Positions 41,567 through 52,419 of a DNA stretch of 64,000 bases are shown here, one piece after another. Position 1 is the first letter of the stretch; the number at the start of each line of letters is the position of its first letter. The DNA is taken from NCBI GenBank assembly GCA_004764695.1, contig SMSO01000032.1:5579483-5643482 (forward strand), written 5' to 3'. The notes beneath the pieces are model-generated. The model did no database searches. It worked only from the letters and a program-made list of their open reading frames with translations, and was not told the DNA's origin. The DNA is from Schizochytrium sp. TIO01 (Eukaryota; Sar; Bigyra; Thraustochytrida; Thraustochytriidae). The position numbers were made by a program, and so were the translations under genes.

Positions 41567-42844
41567 ATGGGCAACTCTTCCAGCTCTCCCGCACCAGAGG
41601 CTGCTCAGCAGCAGCAGGCGCCTGCGCAAGGCGTGTGCCCTGTCAACCATGGCGCTGCTGGCGCAGCTGCTCCCGCATCTGGGGAGTGCCCTGTGAAGCA
41701 TACAGCACCTGCGGGCGAGGCCCAAAGTGGCGGATGCCCCGTGAAGCACACAGCTCCTGCCAGTGATGCCCAAAGCGGCGGATGCCCCGTGAAGCACACG
41801 GATGCCAGTGGAAACGTTGTTTACAACGTCTACGCTCAGCCCATTGACCCGACAAACCGCATGCCATTAAACCCAAACCAGCTTCCTGCTCCTGGCCAGA
41901 CGAAGGAGCTCTCGACGGACCGTGTCCGCTCGCACATTCCTAAGGGCGGTACTGATGGTGAGACTTGGGAGTACCCTTCTCCCCAAATGTTCTACAACGC
42001 TATGCTGCGTAAGGGCAAGCTCGAAGATGATGTTGATGAGGACGATGTCGCAACGATTGTGGCAGTGCACAACAACATGAATGAGAAGACCTGGAACATG
42101 GTTGTGAACTGGGAGCAGGCCATGCACCCGGAGGACTTCAAGGCGAGCAATGGCATCAAGCTCACACGTTTTATGGGCCGCCCCGACGATATCTCGCCCA
42201 TGGCATGGTTCAAGTCGACCTTCATGGGATACCCGCGCCCCTTTGACCGCCACGACTGGATTGTCGACCGTAACGGTACCGAGGTACGCTACATCATTGA
42301 CTACTACTACGACGAGTCCAAGTCCTCGCAGGATGAGACACCCACGCTCCACGATGCCAAGTCTATCCGAAGCATCACGATGGATGCACGCCCGGCCCTC
42401 GACTCACCCCAGAGTCTCTTTGACCGCATCCGTTACCCTGTTCTCGAGCGTATGGGCCAGCTCCCGGGCCAGGCTGCCTTGGGATCCAGTGCTAGCCCCG
42501 CACAGGCTAGTCAAGAGGCAGCCCCTCTTCCTGAGGGCTCTACCAGCTTTGAGCACATGGACATGCACGATCTCAAAACCGCCTCAGACCTTATCGGTCC
42601 GGCCTGCAAGGCTTGCTTCGCCAAGGTTGACCAATGCTCATCAGAGGCTGAGTGCCAGCAAGCAAGTGTTGCCCTGACCTACTGCATGGCTGAGCTTGTA
42701 TGTGCCAAGGAGGCTGCTCGTTACAAGGCGGACTTGAACTCCGAGGAGAAGCTTGACGATATGGTGTCCTGTATGGGTCGCTTTGAAGCCAAGGCTATGG
42801 AAATTCGTGCTGCTGCTGCTGCTGCTGCTGAGAAGAAGGAGTAG
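41567..42844 (+). CDS. HCCS: Cytochrome c heme lyase (holocytochrome c synthase) with Cys-rich C-terminal extension
   Basis: A 425-residue enzyme that attaches heme covalently to the CxxCH of cytochrome c in the mitochondrial intermembrane space. The family core spans about 80-290: PSPQMFYNAMLRKG, then the hallmark FDRHDW with the heme-ligand His229, WIVDRNGTEVRYIIDYY, and DARPALDS. Four Cys-Pro heme-regulatory motifs lie in the first 75 residues (C24, C41, C57, C73, each CPVNH or CPVKH), three in near-identical units. The N-terminus MGNSSSS fits an N-myristoylation site, as in animal HCCS. Beyond the core, residues about 345-405 carry seven Cys (347, 350, 357, 363, 373, 379, 402), including C-x2-C and one C-x9-C, resembling half a CHCH domain; this is not in animal HCCS. 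The ATG sits in a perfect gccaccATGG context. The tail is poly-Ala from GCT repeats. Confidence 0.94.
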   Translation: MGNSSSSPAPEAAQQQQAPAQGVCPVNHGAAGAAAPASGECPVKHTAPAGEAQSGGCPVKHTAPASDAQSGGCPVKHTDASGNVVYNVYAQPIDPTNRMPLNPNQLPAPGQTKELSTDRVRSHIPKGGTDGETWEYPSPQMFYNAMLRKGKLEDDVDEDDVATIVAVHNNMNEKTWNMVVNWEQAMHPEDFKASNGIKLTRFMGRPDDISPMAWFKSTFMGYPRPFDRHDWIVDRNGTEVRYIIDYYYDESKSSQDETPTLHDAKSIRSITMDARPALDSPQSLFDRIRYPVLERMGQLPGQAALGSSASPAQASQEAAPLPEGSTSFEHMDMHDLKTASDLIGPACKACFAKVDQCSSEAECQQASVALTYCMAELVCAKEAARYKADLNSEEKLDDMVSCMGRFEAKAMEIRAAAAAAAEKKE

Positions 42845-44692
42845 ATTCGATGTAGTTCTCGCATGGAGTGTACTCAATACTTGAAAACTCTTCAACATTA
42901 TGCAATATGGCGAAAGTTCATTTGCCATACTTTCTAGCTGGAACAGAGTTTGCAAGTTTTGCTTGGGTGTCGAGGCACTGCAAGCAACAATAGACGAAAG
43001 TAATGCAGCTGCCCCCTATCTTTCCCCTCTCAAAAATAAACAACAAAACGACGCAAAGAGAAATCTGAACGTCAAACGAACCAAAGAGAAAGGAAATATT
43101 TGCTCAAAAGTCATGATGAGAATAACTACTCTCTACTGTTTTAAAATCCAAAGCAGCACATATGCTCTTTCGGTGCATCTGTGTTCTACTTGAGATCTCT
43201 CCTCCTGTTTCTTCACTCAGGCCTTCGTTTTGCCGCACGTAAGAAAATAAAACGAAATAAAAGACAAACAAGGATAAGAAGCAACGTATTATGATGGGTT
43301 GTTATTAGTAGGGCTTCTATCGTAAGCTCATCACCGCAACATGTAGCAATGTAATTGCTTGCTCCCTCTGCTGCAACTATAATGTTAAAACATTTTGCAG
43401 TAGTATGCAAGCACCTGCACTCTTTGCTGCTGTTCTTGTTTTGTCTGCATCACACGAAGTATCGTGCGGCGCATACCCCCCCCCCCCCCCCTCACACACT
43501 AATTAGAAAACGTAACATCAAATTTTAAAGGTACTGTCATTTTAACGCTGTAGGATTGTTGATGGGTGATAGGTGCCTTTGGTTTGGTTGGCAAAACAGC
43601 TGCATACCACCTTACTCTGATTCGGAAACAGGCTAGATTTCCGGCAAACTCTCCTTCGTTTCCTGAAGATGATCCGAAGGTTAAAAGCAAGAAAGCAAAA
43701 GTTTTGCTACAAGATGTTTCCTTGTAGTTTTGAAGAATGAATGGGGAGAAGTCTTCAGTGAGAAAGTAAGAGATAAGAATTCAAGTCACAGGGCAGCAAC
43801 ACACAGTATAAAGTTTTAAAATGAATTGCTCATGTTCACGTTGGCAATAAATGTTACAGCAGAGGCACATGAGGATGAAGGGGATGAGAGGGGTTAACGA
43901 AGAAGAGCACACCTTCCCAGTACAGGTAGTGGAGCGAGCCATTTATTGTGAATGTTTGCCTCATTTATAAACAAATTTTTGCATCGGCGAGCTGTCTCCA
44001 ACCGTCAAATGCGACCTTTCATGGAGGACTATTTGTGCGCAGGGCAAAAGAGGCTCAACTCAAATGGGATCTGTACAGGAGAGGTCAGCTTGGGGCCTTT
44101 GCAGCGGAACTATGTGGAATATCCTGTGCGTGTTACCATGACAGAAATTTTCTGTTTATTGGTGTTATCCATGTGCTTCCTTTGGAATTAGGAATTGAGA
44201 GTCTGGATTGGTTGGCAATAACTAACGTTTGGTTGCGGGTAATGTGGTGCTGAGAAGATGAAAATTTGCAACAACCGAGCACTAGAACTACAGGTAGCAC
44301 AACGCCTCCGAGTAAGAAGCTCTCAATCGTCAGCCAAAAGAAGCAGCATGAATGCTGGCTTTTTTTTGCTTTTTTTTTTAAAGGAAAGAAGAAACGGCGG
44401 CAGGAGGAGGGCGAAGACGGAGGTATGATTTGTGTATATATGTATATCTGAGCTCCAAAGGTAGTAATCAGTTCCTCCTCATGATGGCATTTCGTACACT
44501 CGAGAAAGAAAATAAAAACAAAAAGAGGAGAAGTAAAAGGTGACCTTACTGGAGTACAGGTCATTATTAGTTTTAGCTCTGGTCATCAATGATTGCTGCG
44601 AATCATTACCCTACCGTTTTGATGCGGGGTAAAGACAGATGCCATTGATTGAAGGCCGTGACACCAGGAAGGAGCTTCGCTTGAGCGAACAT
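42845..44692. other. 1.85 kb convergent spacer
   Basis: Lies between the stops of the heme lyase and the unknown basic protein. No coding sequence recognised. Contains a run of 16 C at 43476-43491 and short poly-T/A runs near 44360. Confidence 0.55.
43476..43491 (+). repeat. C16 homopolymer
   Basis: Sixteen consecutive C. The length is easily miscounted by sequencing. Confidence 0.85.
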
Positions 44693-45553
44693 TTATAGGA
44701 CAACACCAACAAGGCGAGTTTCATCGCCAAAGTCATTGTTATCATTTTGACGACCAAGGTACGGGAACCAATTGCTCTGAGGGCTCAGATAGCTAAAGTC
44801 CACGCCAGCAGGATACCACGGGTTTTTCTTAATATCCTTGGCACGCTGCCTCTCATAAGATTTACGGGCCTTGGCCAAGGACTTGGATTCTCTCTTGGCG
44901 GCCTTTTCAGCCTCCTTTTCAGCAAGCTTTTCCGGGTCCATGGGTTTGCGCAAAGAAAGGCGCTTGCTTGACATACTGATACGGCGCTGCAAAGAAGATC
45001 TCTTCTCTAGTTCTTCGGCGGCATCTCGTCGAGAGGCTGTCGAGCTTCTTCCGCCCACAAGTTTATTAAGACCAGTACTAAGACGGCGTGATAAGGCCAG
45101 CTTAGAGCGCTGAGATTTTGTGCGAGTTACCTTTTCACCAGGCCGAGGCAAGTTATACTCATCGTAATCAGCGTCATCAGCTTCCATTAGGTGTTCCTCA
45201 TCGGGATTGACTTCGCCATGAGCGATGTCATCTTCGGCGTCCGGATCAAATACATCTTCAAAGTCTGCTTTGCTAGCCCTACTGACTTTGCTAGCTTTGC
45301 TGACCATGCTGGCTACGCTACGTGTGGGGCTGTTGTCGGAATGTTGGGAGATCCCGCTCATTGAGCGCCTAGACAAGCTTCGCCGAGATCCGCGTTTGGA
45401 GGCCCAATCTGAAGGCAGAGCTGGGGTTGTAAAGCCATCAGGAACTACAGGACGGGGCTCCTGCTCTGTGGCTTCAGACATGCGGCGAGCACGTTCGATC
45501 CGTTCCTTTTCTTCACGTTTGGCCTTCCTGCTAGCGAAAATACTGCGACGCAT
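44693..45553 (-). CDS. Basic, Ser/Arg-rich protein of unknown function
   Basis: A 286-residue protein that I do not recognise. The N-terminus is Arg/Lys/Glu-rich (RKAKREEKERIERARR), the middle is Ser/Arg-rich (SRRSLSRRSMSG, SKASKVSRASK) with an acidic stretch near 100-130, and residues about 215-250 form a charged helix. The last 45 residues are different in character, with Trp, Tyr and Pro (NPWYPAGVDFSYL, NWFPYLG), and look like a short conserved motif. It is probably a scaffold or cytoskeletal protein, but this is inference. The only good start is the ATG at 45553; the frame is uninterrupted. Confidence 0.65.
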   Translation of the reverse strand: MRRSIFASRKAKREEKERIERARRMSEATEQEPRPVVPDGFTTPALPSDWASKRGSRRSLSRRSMSGISQHSDNSPTRSVASMVSKASKVSRASKADFEDVFDPDAEDDIAHGEVNPDEEHLMEADDADYDEYNLPRPGEKVTRTKSQRSKLALSRRLSTGLNKLVGGRSSTASRRDAAEELEKRSSLQRRISMSSKRLSLRKPMDPEKLAEKEAEKAAKRESKSLAKARKSYERQRAKDIKKNPWYPAGVDFSYLSPQSNWFPYLGRQNDNNDFGDETRLVGVVL

Positions 45554-46681
45554 AGTGAGTTGAGATTATGATAAGGTTTCGTCAATAGAAACAGAACCAG
45601 TGAACAAAATACTCTAGTATGCGAGAATTCAAGAATGAGTCTTAATGTGGCGTTAATGTGAGAGACGTACGCCCGCAATTGATCAGGATAACGTAATACA
45701 ACTCGAACCGAAATGGAGGAGTTACTTGACGTAGCTCGCCGGTTGATATATACTACTGCGAGATGGGTTTCTGTTTCAATTTGATAAGCGAGGAGACCTC
45801 GTTTGTGCCTTACTTTCACCAATATAGGATAAAGTTGTTTCGCCTTTAATTGACAGGCAAAATTAGATGAATAACACGTTCACACAAAAATAGTATGAGA
45901 GTCCACTTAAGTTTCGTCCCAATCACTAGCTCCTGTCTACTCGACAGGTTTACTCACCAGCCTGCTTTGTTCCCACCACGCTTACCTAAGCCTGCGAGAA
46001 CTTGAACGAAAAGTCTCGAAGAAGTTTGGACGCAAAAGTACGATAGTGAAAATAGTCCCGATCAACGATGGCGGCACGCGCCGGAGTTATGGATCCTTGA
46101 ACAGGCGCACGCGTGAGCAAGCGTTGAAGCCTTGTCTAGCTGCGTGTATCAACGTGGGTGGGATCGTATGGTATGGCTCAATCGATTGTAGGTGTGCTTG
46201 AGAAAATGAGTCGTGCAGCGAGAAGGTCCCTACGGTATGGAAGCGAGGATGGACGACGTGCAAAGGAATGAATGAACGAATCGAATCGAATGGCGCACCT
46301 CAAAACGCGCTGGAAAAGACTTTCCTTACACGAGATAAAATACCAGGCAAAACCAGTGAGAAGTAGCGAGGGAGGAGTGAACGCGAGGTCCAGGACTGCT
46401 ATGCAAAGAGTTCGCAGCTATGACAACGCTCCGCCAAGGGGCTTGCTCGCGCACACAGCAGCGATTCGCTATTGCTTTCTCCAAGCAGGACTAATCGAAT
46501 ACGAGTAAAAAGAAAAAGTGAAGGAAGAGAAGAAGAGAGAAGAAGGGAATTAGAGAAAGAAACAAAGAAATAATCAAAGCAAGAGAAAAGGGGGGAGCGC
46601 CAACCAAGGCAGAAGAGAGATTTGTTGCGGGCGTCCTCGAAAGAGAGTCTGAATAGCGAGGTGTAAACCCAATTGTCTAAC

Positions 46682-46706
46682 TGCTTGCTTGCTTGCTTGC
46701 TTGCTT
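46682..46706 (+). repeat. (TTGC)n microsatellite
   Basis: About six TTGC units, of the same type as the tract at 26614. Confidence 0.9.
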
Positions 46707-47044
46707 GAAGAAAGAGTCGATGTATGTTTGCTGTATCTCCTTTCAATCATACGATCGTAGTGGAGAAAAACTTGTTTGTGTATCGATGATATGTGTACCT
46801 AGTATGTATATTGATTAATTTTCACTTTCTAGCATTCCAGTTTGTTACCTTGCACTGCTATTAGTTAACTCTATGTGCTGTGTAGGCTGTTATGTTGGCC
46901 TTCTTTCTTTTTCTTTTTCTTTTTCTTTTTTTTTTCTTTTCACACCGGTGTAACACTTCCTCACTAACCTATAGGACTCCCTCCCTCTTATTCAAGTTGA
47001 TTTTGAAAAGCAATTGATGATTTGACTCGGTGCTTGACGATTTT

Positions 47045-47069
47045 ATTGATTGATTGATCGATTGATTGA
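47045..47069 (+). repeat. (ATTG)n tract, interrupted
   Basis: ATTG units with one ATCG interruption. Confidence 0.8.
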
Positions 47070-47430
47070 GAGGGATGATTGATGGAGTGTGTGAGGAGTC
47101 TGCACTGAGTGAGTGAGTGAATAAATCAGCGAAAGCAGGAGCAGACGACATACAGGTAGCACTACCTAGTTATTATCTAGATTTTAAAAAGTTAAAAGAA
47201 TAAAAGACACAGTAGCTATATGGTAGAAAATCAAAGAGGGCAATCAATTCATGACTCTGATGATATTGCAGGACGTTTGGTGAAGAAACCTCGGACTGAT
47301 GGTTGCTTGGATTCCTGCCTTCAAAGGCTTGCACACAGCCCCGATAGGCCCTCGTTGGCTCCTGGTGACATAAGCAGAGGTCTTGTCGTGGTCCAAAGAT
47401 CTACTCAACTCTCTGTGAACGTGCTCGCGA

Positions 47431-47450
47431 TAGGTAGGTAGGTAGCTAGG
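47431..47450 (+). repeat. TAGG tract ending in TAGCTAGG
   Basis: TAGGTAGGTAGG followed by TAGCTAGG. Same word family as 50031-50054. Confidence 0.75.
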
Positions 47451-50030
47451 AGATGCTGGAATCTTATTCTTTTGTTCATGGTGATGATAACCAATACCGC
47501 ACGACGATGCTCTTTTCCAAAATGCAATTTGGTAACGCTGCTACAGGCACATGACTCGGAAGTGGTGAACAATGATTATCAATCAAACAAAGAAATAGCT
47601 CGGAAGAAAAGGACGAAAAACACACATCATTTGAGTGCAAAGTTCTACTGGGAGCAGTCGAGACAGTGCCAGCGGGCACGAAGTGAGATGTGCCGATCTG
47701 CAACAAAAGACCCAGAGGTAAAGGGCCTCAGTAGGTGCATATGATGGCCTCATAGTAACCGAATCAGCGTATAGCGGTGGGGTGGTCACCCAATGAAACC
47801 AAGAACCGTCAAGATTGTCATCATAAAGAGAAGCAGAACTTGAAGGAAGAGCAGTCATCAGAATCTGCACGTGCAAATTATATAATTTCTATTAAATTAA
47901 ATACATATATTTTTTAATTTTAAAAAAATAATAAAAACCTATCTTGAAACAGTATACCCGTCTGTTTCAATATTTTGCATTCCCAAATAGCTTGAATAAA
48001 ATGGGCGTGGGACTCGAATGTGTATAAACCTCACGAATATCCGCATACATGTCATTTACATGGTGGCTTGACAATGCTTTCTTATTTATGCCTCCTACGT
48101 GGTGCCCTGCAACTCCAAGTTAGTCTTGAAACGGCGAAGACACCAACACATACAGCTAAACCGCGGGGAAAGCAACAGCTTGATGTGTAAATCCAGCAAC
48201 CAAAATGATGTTTCAATCTAAAGACTTACTGTATATATTTTAGAGATTTAGCGATTCAACCCATGCGTTGCTATCAGATCGTCCAATAATGCATGTGAAC
48301 GTTTTAGAAAAAAATGTCCTCTTTTGAATTGACCTGTAAGGGCGCGAGAGTGTTGATGTGAGGGGACTTTTGTAATTAATTTCCCAGTGGTAGTAAGAGG
48401 GTCAACATTTTCAGTGACAGTGGTGGCAGTGCAGAAAATAATCCAGTTGCCTGTTTGTTAGTTCTTATGGTTAGCAACACTATTGACCAGTGCCTAGAGA
48501 CGCTATTATTTGTAGAGATAGAAAGTAAAAATATTTGAGTTCCTAAGTACTATCATACTAGTAGTAGTAAATTTTAGTTTTTTATTATTAAAAAAAAGGC
48601 AGAAAAAAGCAAAAAAACCAATGAAAAAACACATACTATGAAGTACTAGGTACCTACTACTAGGTGCTGGAAGAGAAGTCAGTGCCTTAGTATAAAATTT
48701 ATAACTTCGCTCATGCACAACAGTTGGTTTGTGAAACTTGCTTCAATTACCGCTTACACTCTCCCCTCTGGGTGCTCTTGCTGTGCAAAGTCAGCTGCCA
48801 GAGAGAAAGGTCGGCGAGGAAATCCCCAATGTGTCAGCAATATTGCCGCGTTGTAGGTAATGTGCTGTTTCCTCACTGGTAGCCCTCTCTGCCGAATTGA
48901 TTATCAATATTTCGACTAGCACGTCTGCACATCGGGCGAGGAAATGGTCAAACCCGATACACATCTTTCATTTGTTTGCTTTCGCGTTTAAATATAGCTG
49001 TTTCAAAATAGCACTGGCACGCCTCACTTGACGAGTGTCATCATCATTCGAAGACCACGTAATCCATACGACGACACCAACATCGATGATGGCAGTGTGG
49101 CTATTCAAGATTGCCTTTGTCGCCCTCTGAGGGTTTTCACTCAAACTGATCTACCAGACTGTCGTCACTCCAGAACTTTGTGATACTCAAATATCGTGCC
49201 CATGCCTTTAGGAAAGACCATCACTGTTGTGGCACGACCTCTTCAAATATCTAAAGCTCTGCTCGCATCTTAACAGGAGCATGTTTATTTTCAGTGCGAG
49301 TAGGGCAGAGTTACGATTTTCTCTGATTTGAGCCATCGATTCTTTCATTCTCATTTTATGATTTTTTCTACTACGATTTCTCCGAATCAGAAGAATTGTT
49401 ACAAAGACTACCGAACGTACCCCTTAATCAGTATTTATCCTATCACCCGACTTTATTTCTATTTTCCTTCTGTGTTCAGCATCGTGCCTTGCTGCATCGC
49501 ACAATACTCTTTGTTCATTTATTCCGAGCCATTTGAGTGACGGTTGGCTTGAAATCCTCGTTCGTCATGTATGAGCCATCAAGATACAAACTGTTCCAAT
49601 CAACATAACTCCTCTATGAATTGCATGTCAAGGGACCTACCTGTAAAGAACAACGGCACAATAAGAATGGCTCAAAACTATATTTTTTTACTGATAGCAT
49701 CACCAAAAACCCCATCCTCGCTAGAATGGGTAGTACGCATCTATTCTCTGCTCAGACTGCTAAGATTCATCGTCACCACGAAAGGGACCGCTCGGGGTCT
49801 TCCAGGCCACGTGCGAGCTGAGGGAGCTCTAAAAATTGTCTATATCTAGAGAAACTCCGCTCATAGTTGCAGGCACCTTGCTCACTGCGATGCTGCAAAG
49901 GCGAATGCACATGCAGACAAAAGGGAAAAGGGAAACACGCAGCTCAAACCTGCTCAGCAGAGTGGTCATCACGAGAGGAGATGCTGCACTACCTACTACT
50001 GCCTACCTAGAGGTGCTCACTCTATCGGAG

Positions 50031-50054
50031 GTAGGTAGGTAGCTAGCTACCTAG
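50031..50054 (+). repeat. Palindromic GTAGGTAGGTAGCTAGCTACCTAGG element
   Basis: A near-perfect inverted repeat: TAGGTAGC is followed by its complement GCTACCTA with TA at the centre. Similar TAGGTACCTA and CTAGCTAG words are scattered through the non-coding DNA. Confidence 0.8.
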
Positions 50055-52419
50055 GCCTTGCTCCAACGACAAAGAGTTTCATGATACCCCTTCAAGTGTG
50101 TCCTGGCGCATGCCTATCAGGGTAATGTAGCCTGATGTGAATGATGGCCACGTGCAGGGTAAGGGCAATCAAGATACTCTTTGCATCTGAACCAGCATGC
50201 CTCTTGGTAAAGGTGTGCACAAGTTGCTAAAAGTTTACTAATGATCAATATAATATAAGGTTGGTAGAAAGGTCACTCTAGACCCTTTTAAAATAAAATA
50301 AAATTAAAATTAATAATTTAATTTAAAAAGAAAGAAATAGGCCTAGTTAGTGCACCTCGCTACTTCTTCTTTCCAAAGGTAATTTTAGAACATAATAATC
50401 TTTAATATTTTATAAAAATTAAAAAGGCCTCAAACCATTCAACTCTACGCACATCCACCATGACCACAACAGTATTCAATTGCCTCCTTTGTCCCTGTTT
50501 GGAACAATATTCATCTAGCTCGGGACAGGTGAGCTAGATCACAACGATTTAGGGAATGCCATGCTCGCGATAGTACTTTGACAAATATTTGACTCTGCCT
50601 TTTTTCCTTTTTTGAATTAAAAATGTCCATATCTTCAATCGCTCCGCATTCCTGATCCTTGACAGTTCAAGTTTGAGGTTCCTGAGAATACTACTGGGTA
50701 GCTACATAGTAGCTAAATAGCTTGATAAGACATAATCATACAATTTCTAGCCTGAGGCTCGAAAAAGAAAAGTTCTCTTCAAGAAGAAGATACCTCTGTG
50801 ACTACTTTTTAGAGTTGAATTGTTGCTCGTTCCCTGGTAAGAAGAAGGGAGATTTTACTTATCAGAGTATTGGCACAAGCTCCTTTTCAATCTTAGTAAA
50901 TGGAGTTGCGGCATTATAACATACGAACAAGAATATTATATTTTTAATTGAAGCCTCGGCGTCCTGAATCGCATATCATCAGCCGAGGTCGCAAGCAAAA
51001 AGGTAGTTTGTACCTAGGCAGCAGGGCACAAGCCAAGCTCGTTTGCTGGGACTGTTAGGAAGAAACGGCTTTCAGTCATCTTTGGAACGGAAGCTGGAGG
51101 GCCACGACGCATTTCATAAATGGCATCATTACCTAGCTAGCACCGTGGCCTAGCCTAGTTGATATCTACGACTAATATAGTAGTAGTAGAAATGGGAGTT
51201 GGTGTTGGACCTAGAGGCTTTTATCTAGTGTGTATCACGTAGGCTTACACTTGCCTGCGCAGCGCACACCTATCATGTCATGCAAGGTTTAAAATCGAGA
51301 AAGACATTTAACCTGAACAACAGCATGATGTCAGAAACCCTCGTTTCGTGAGAAAATGAATTATTCTAGTCTGGCCAAATATCTAGTGTCGCTTGTAGCT
51401 TGATCTCTCGAGTAAAAACTAAAAGTTCCGAGTCTGTTTGCTACTCATTAATCATGGAGACATCGGTCGATCAATCGATCCATCAACCAAATACCAAGTT
51501 GAGCAGGAGCTATTCATCACAGTGGTTTGAGTTTATATATCCTCGTGCTTCCAGTAGGTGAGTAATTCCTCAAGTTGGCTCATAACGATACAGATTAGTT
51601 TTGAAGGTTGCGCCCGTTTGAAGCTTGAACTTGGGAAAAAAGCTTTCATTCAAGTTTGGCAGATCTCACCTGAAGCAGGTGATGTATGTTTGTCGACTTT
51701 TGGGTAAGTAAGGGTACGTCGTTGTAGGTTCTTAAATGTCGTGTGTACTCAACTCTCCGCTATCATGATGTCATGCCTACCTACCTAAGGTAGAAAGAAG
51801 CAAACAAGCTATCTAGGTGGGTCTTTCACTTCAAGCCCAAAAAACACGGGTTCTACCTACTTCTAGTGGTGGATTTGTATTTATATTTCCTGGCTGTAAC
51901 TATTATTCGTACTGAGGGTTAGGTACTTAATTTTAACCACTCTTCAAATATCAGAATCAAGAGAGCACTCTGCGGACAGATATTTCACTTTGTGTATCTG
52001 GTGTGAATGCAAGTTTTATGATATAATTGTAAGCCGAATATGGAAAGAAAATCAAGGATAACTAATGATTTGATTTGACCTGAGTTCTCACATAAGTAAT
52101 AGGTGTAGCATCTGACCTGAGCAAGATTAGGAGCAAGAAGGTTCTGATAAATATTACATGTCAATAGGAGAACGCTCTAAATTGTTAACGTTTCATTTGA
52201 AGGGCAGTCCGGACATTAGTCTGAGCATGGATACCATGATAATCATCGTTGTTTTTCGTTTATAATTGGAAAAGACTATGTTAAATTCTTACGAATATAG
52301 TTCTTGACTTTAAGCGTCATATGATCCTTGGCACCAACCTTTTCATAACTACAAATAGTCCTCACAAGATTGTCAAGGACAGAAATAACGCGACCGAGCA
52401 CGGGAGTAGAAACTCAATC

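Larger units (their letters stand above)
45554..52419. other. 6.9 kb gene desert
   Basis: The longest non-coding stretch in the window. No convincing coding sequence on either strand; short frames (for example near 46272, 47220 and 49571) lack recognisable domains or good starts. It holds a TTGC tract at 46682, ATTG/GATT words at 47045, TAGG words at 47431 and 50031, and AT-only blocks at about 47880-47940, 48570-48600 and 50281-50425. Spliced genes with small exons cannot be excluded by reading. Confidence 0.5.

Noticed and set aside
47220-47744. Short ATG frames in the gene desert
   Set aside because: No domain and no matching splice sites could be confirmed by eye; not enough to call a gene.
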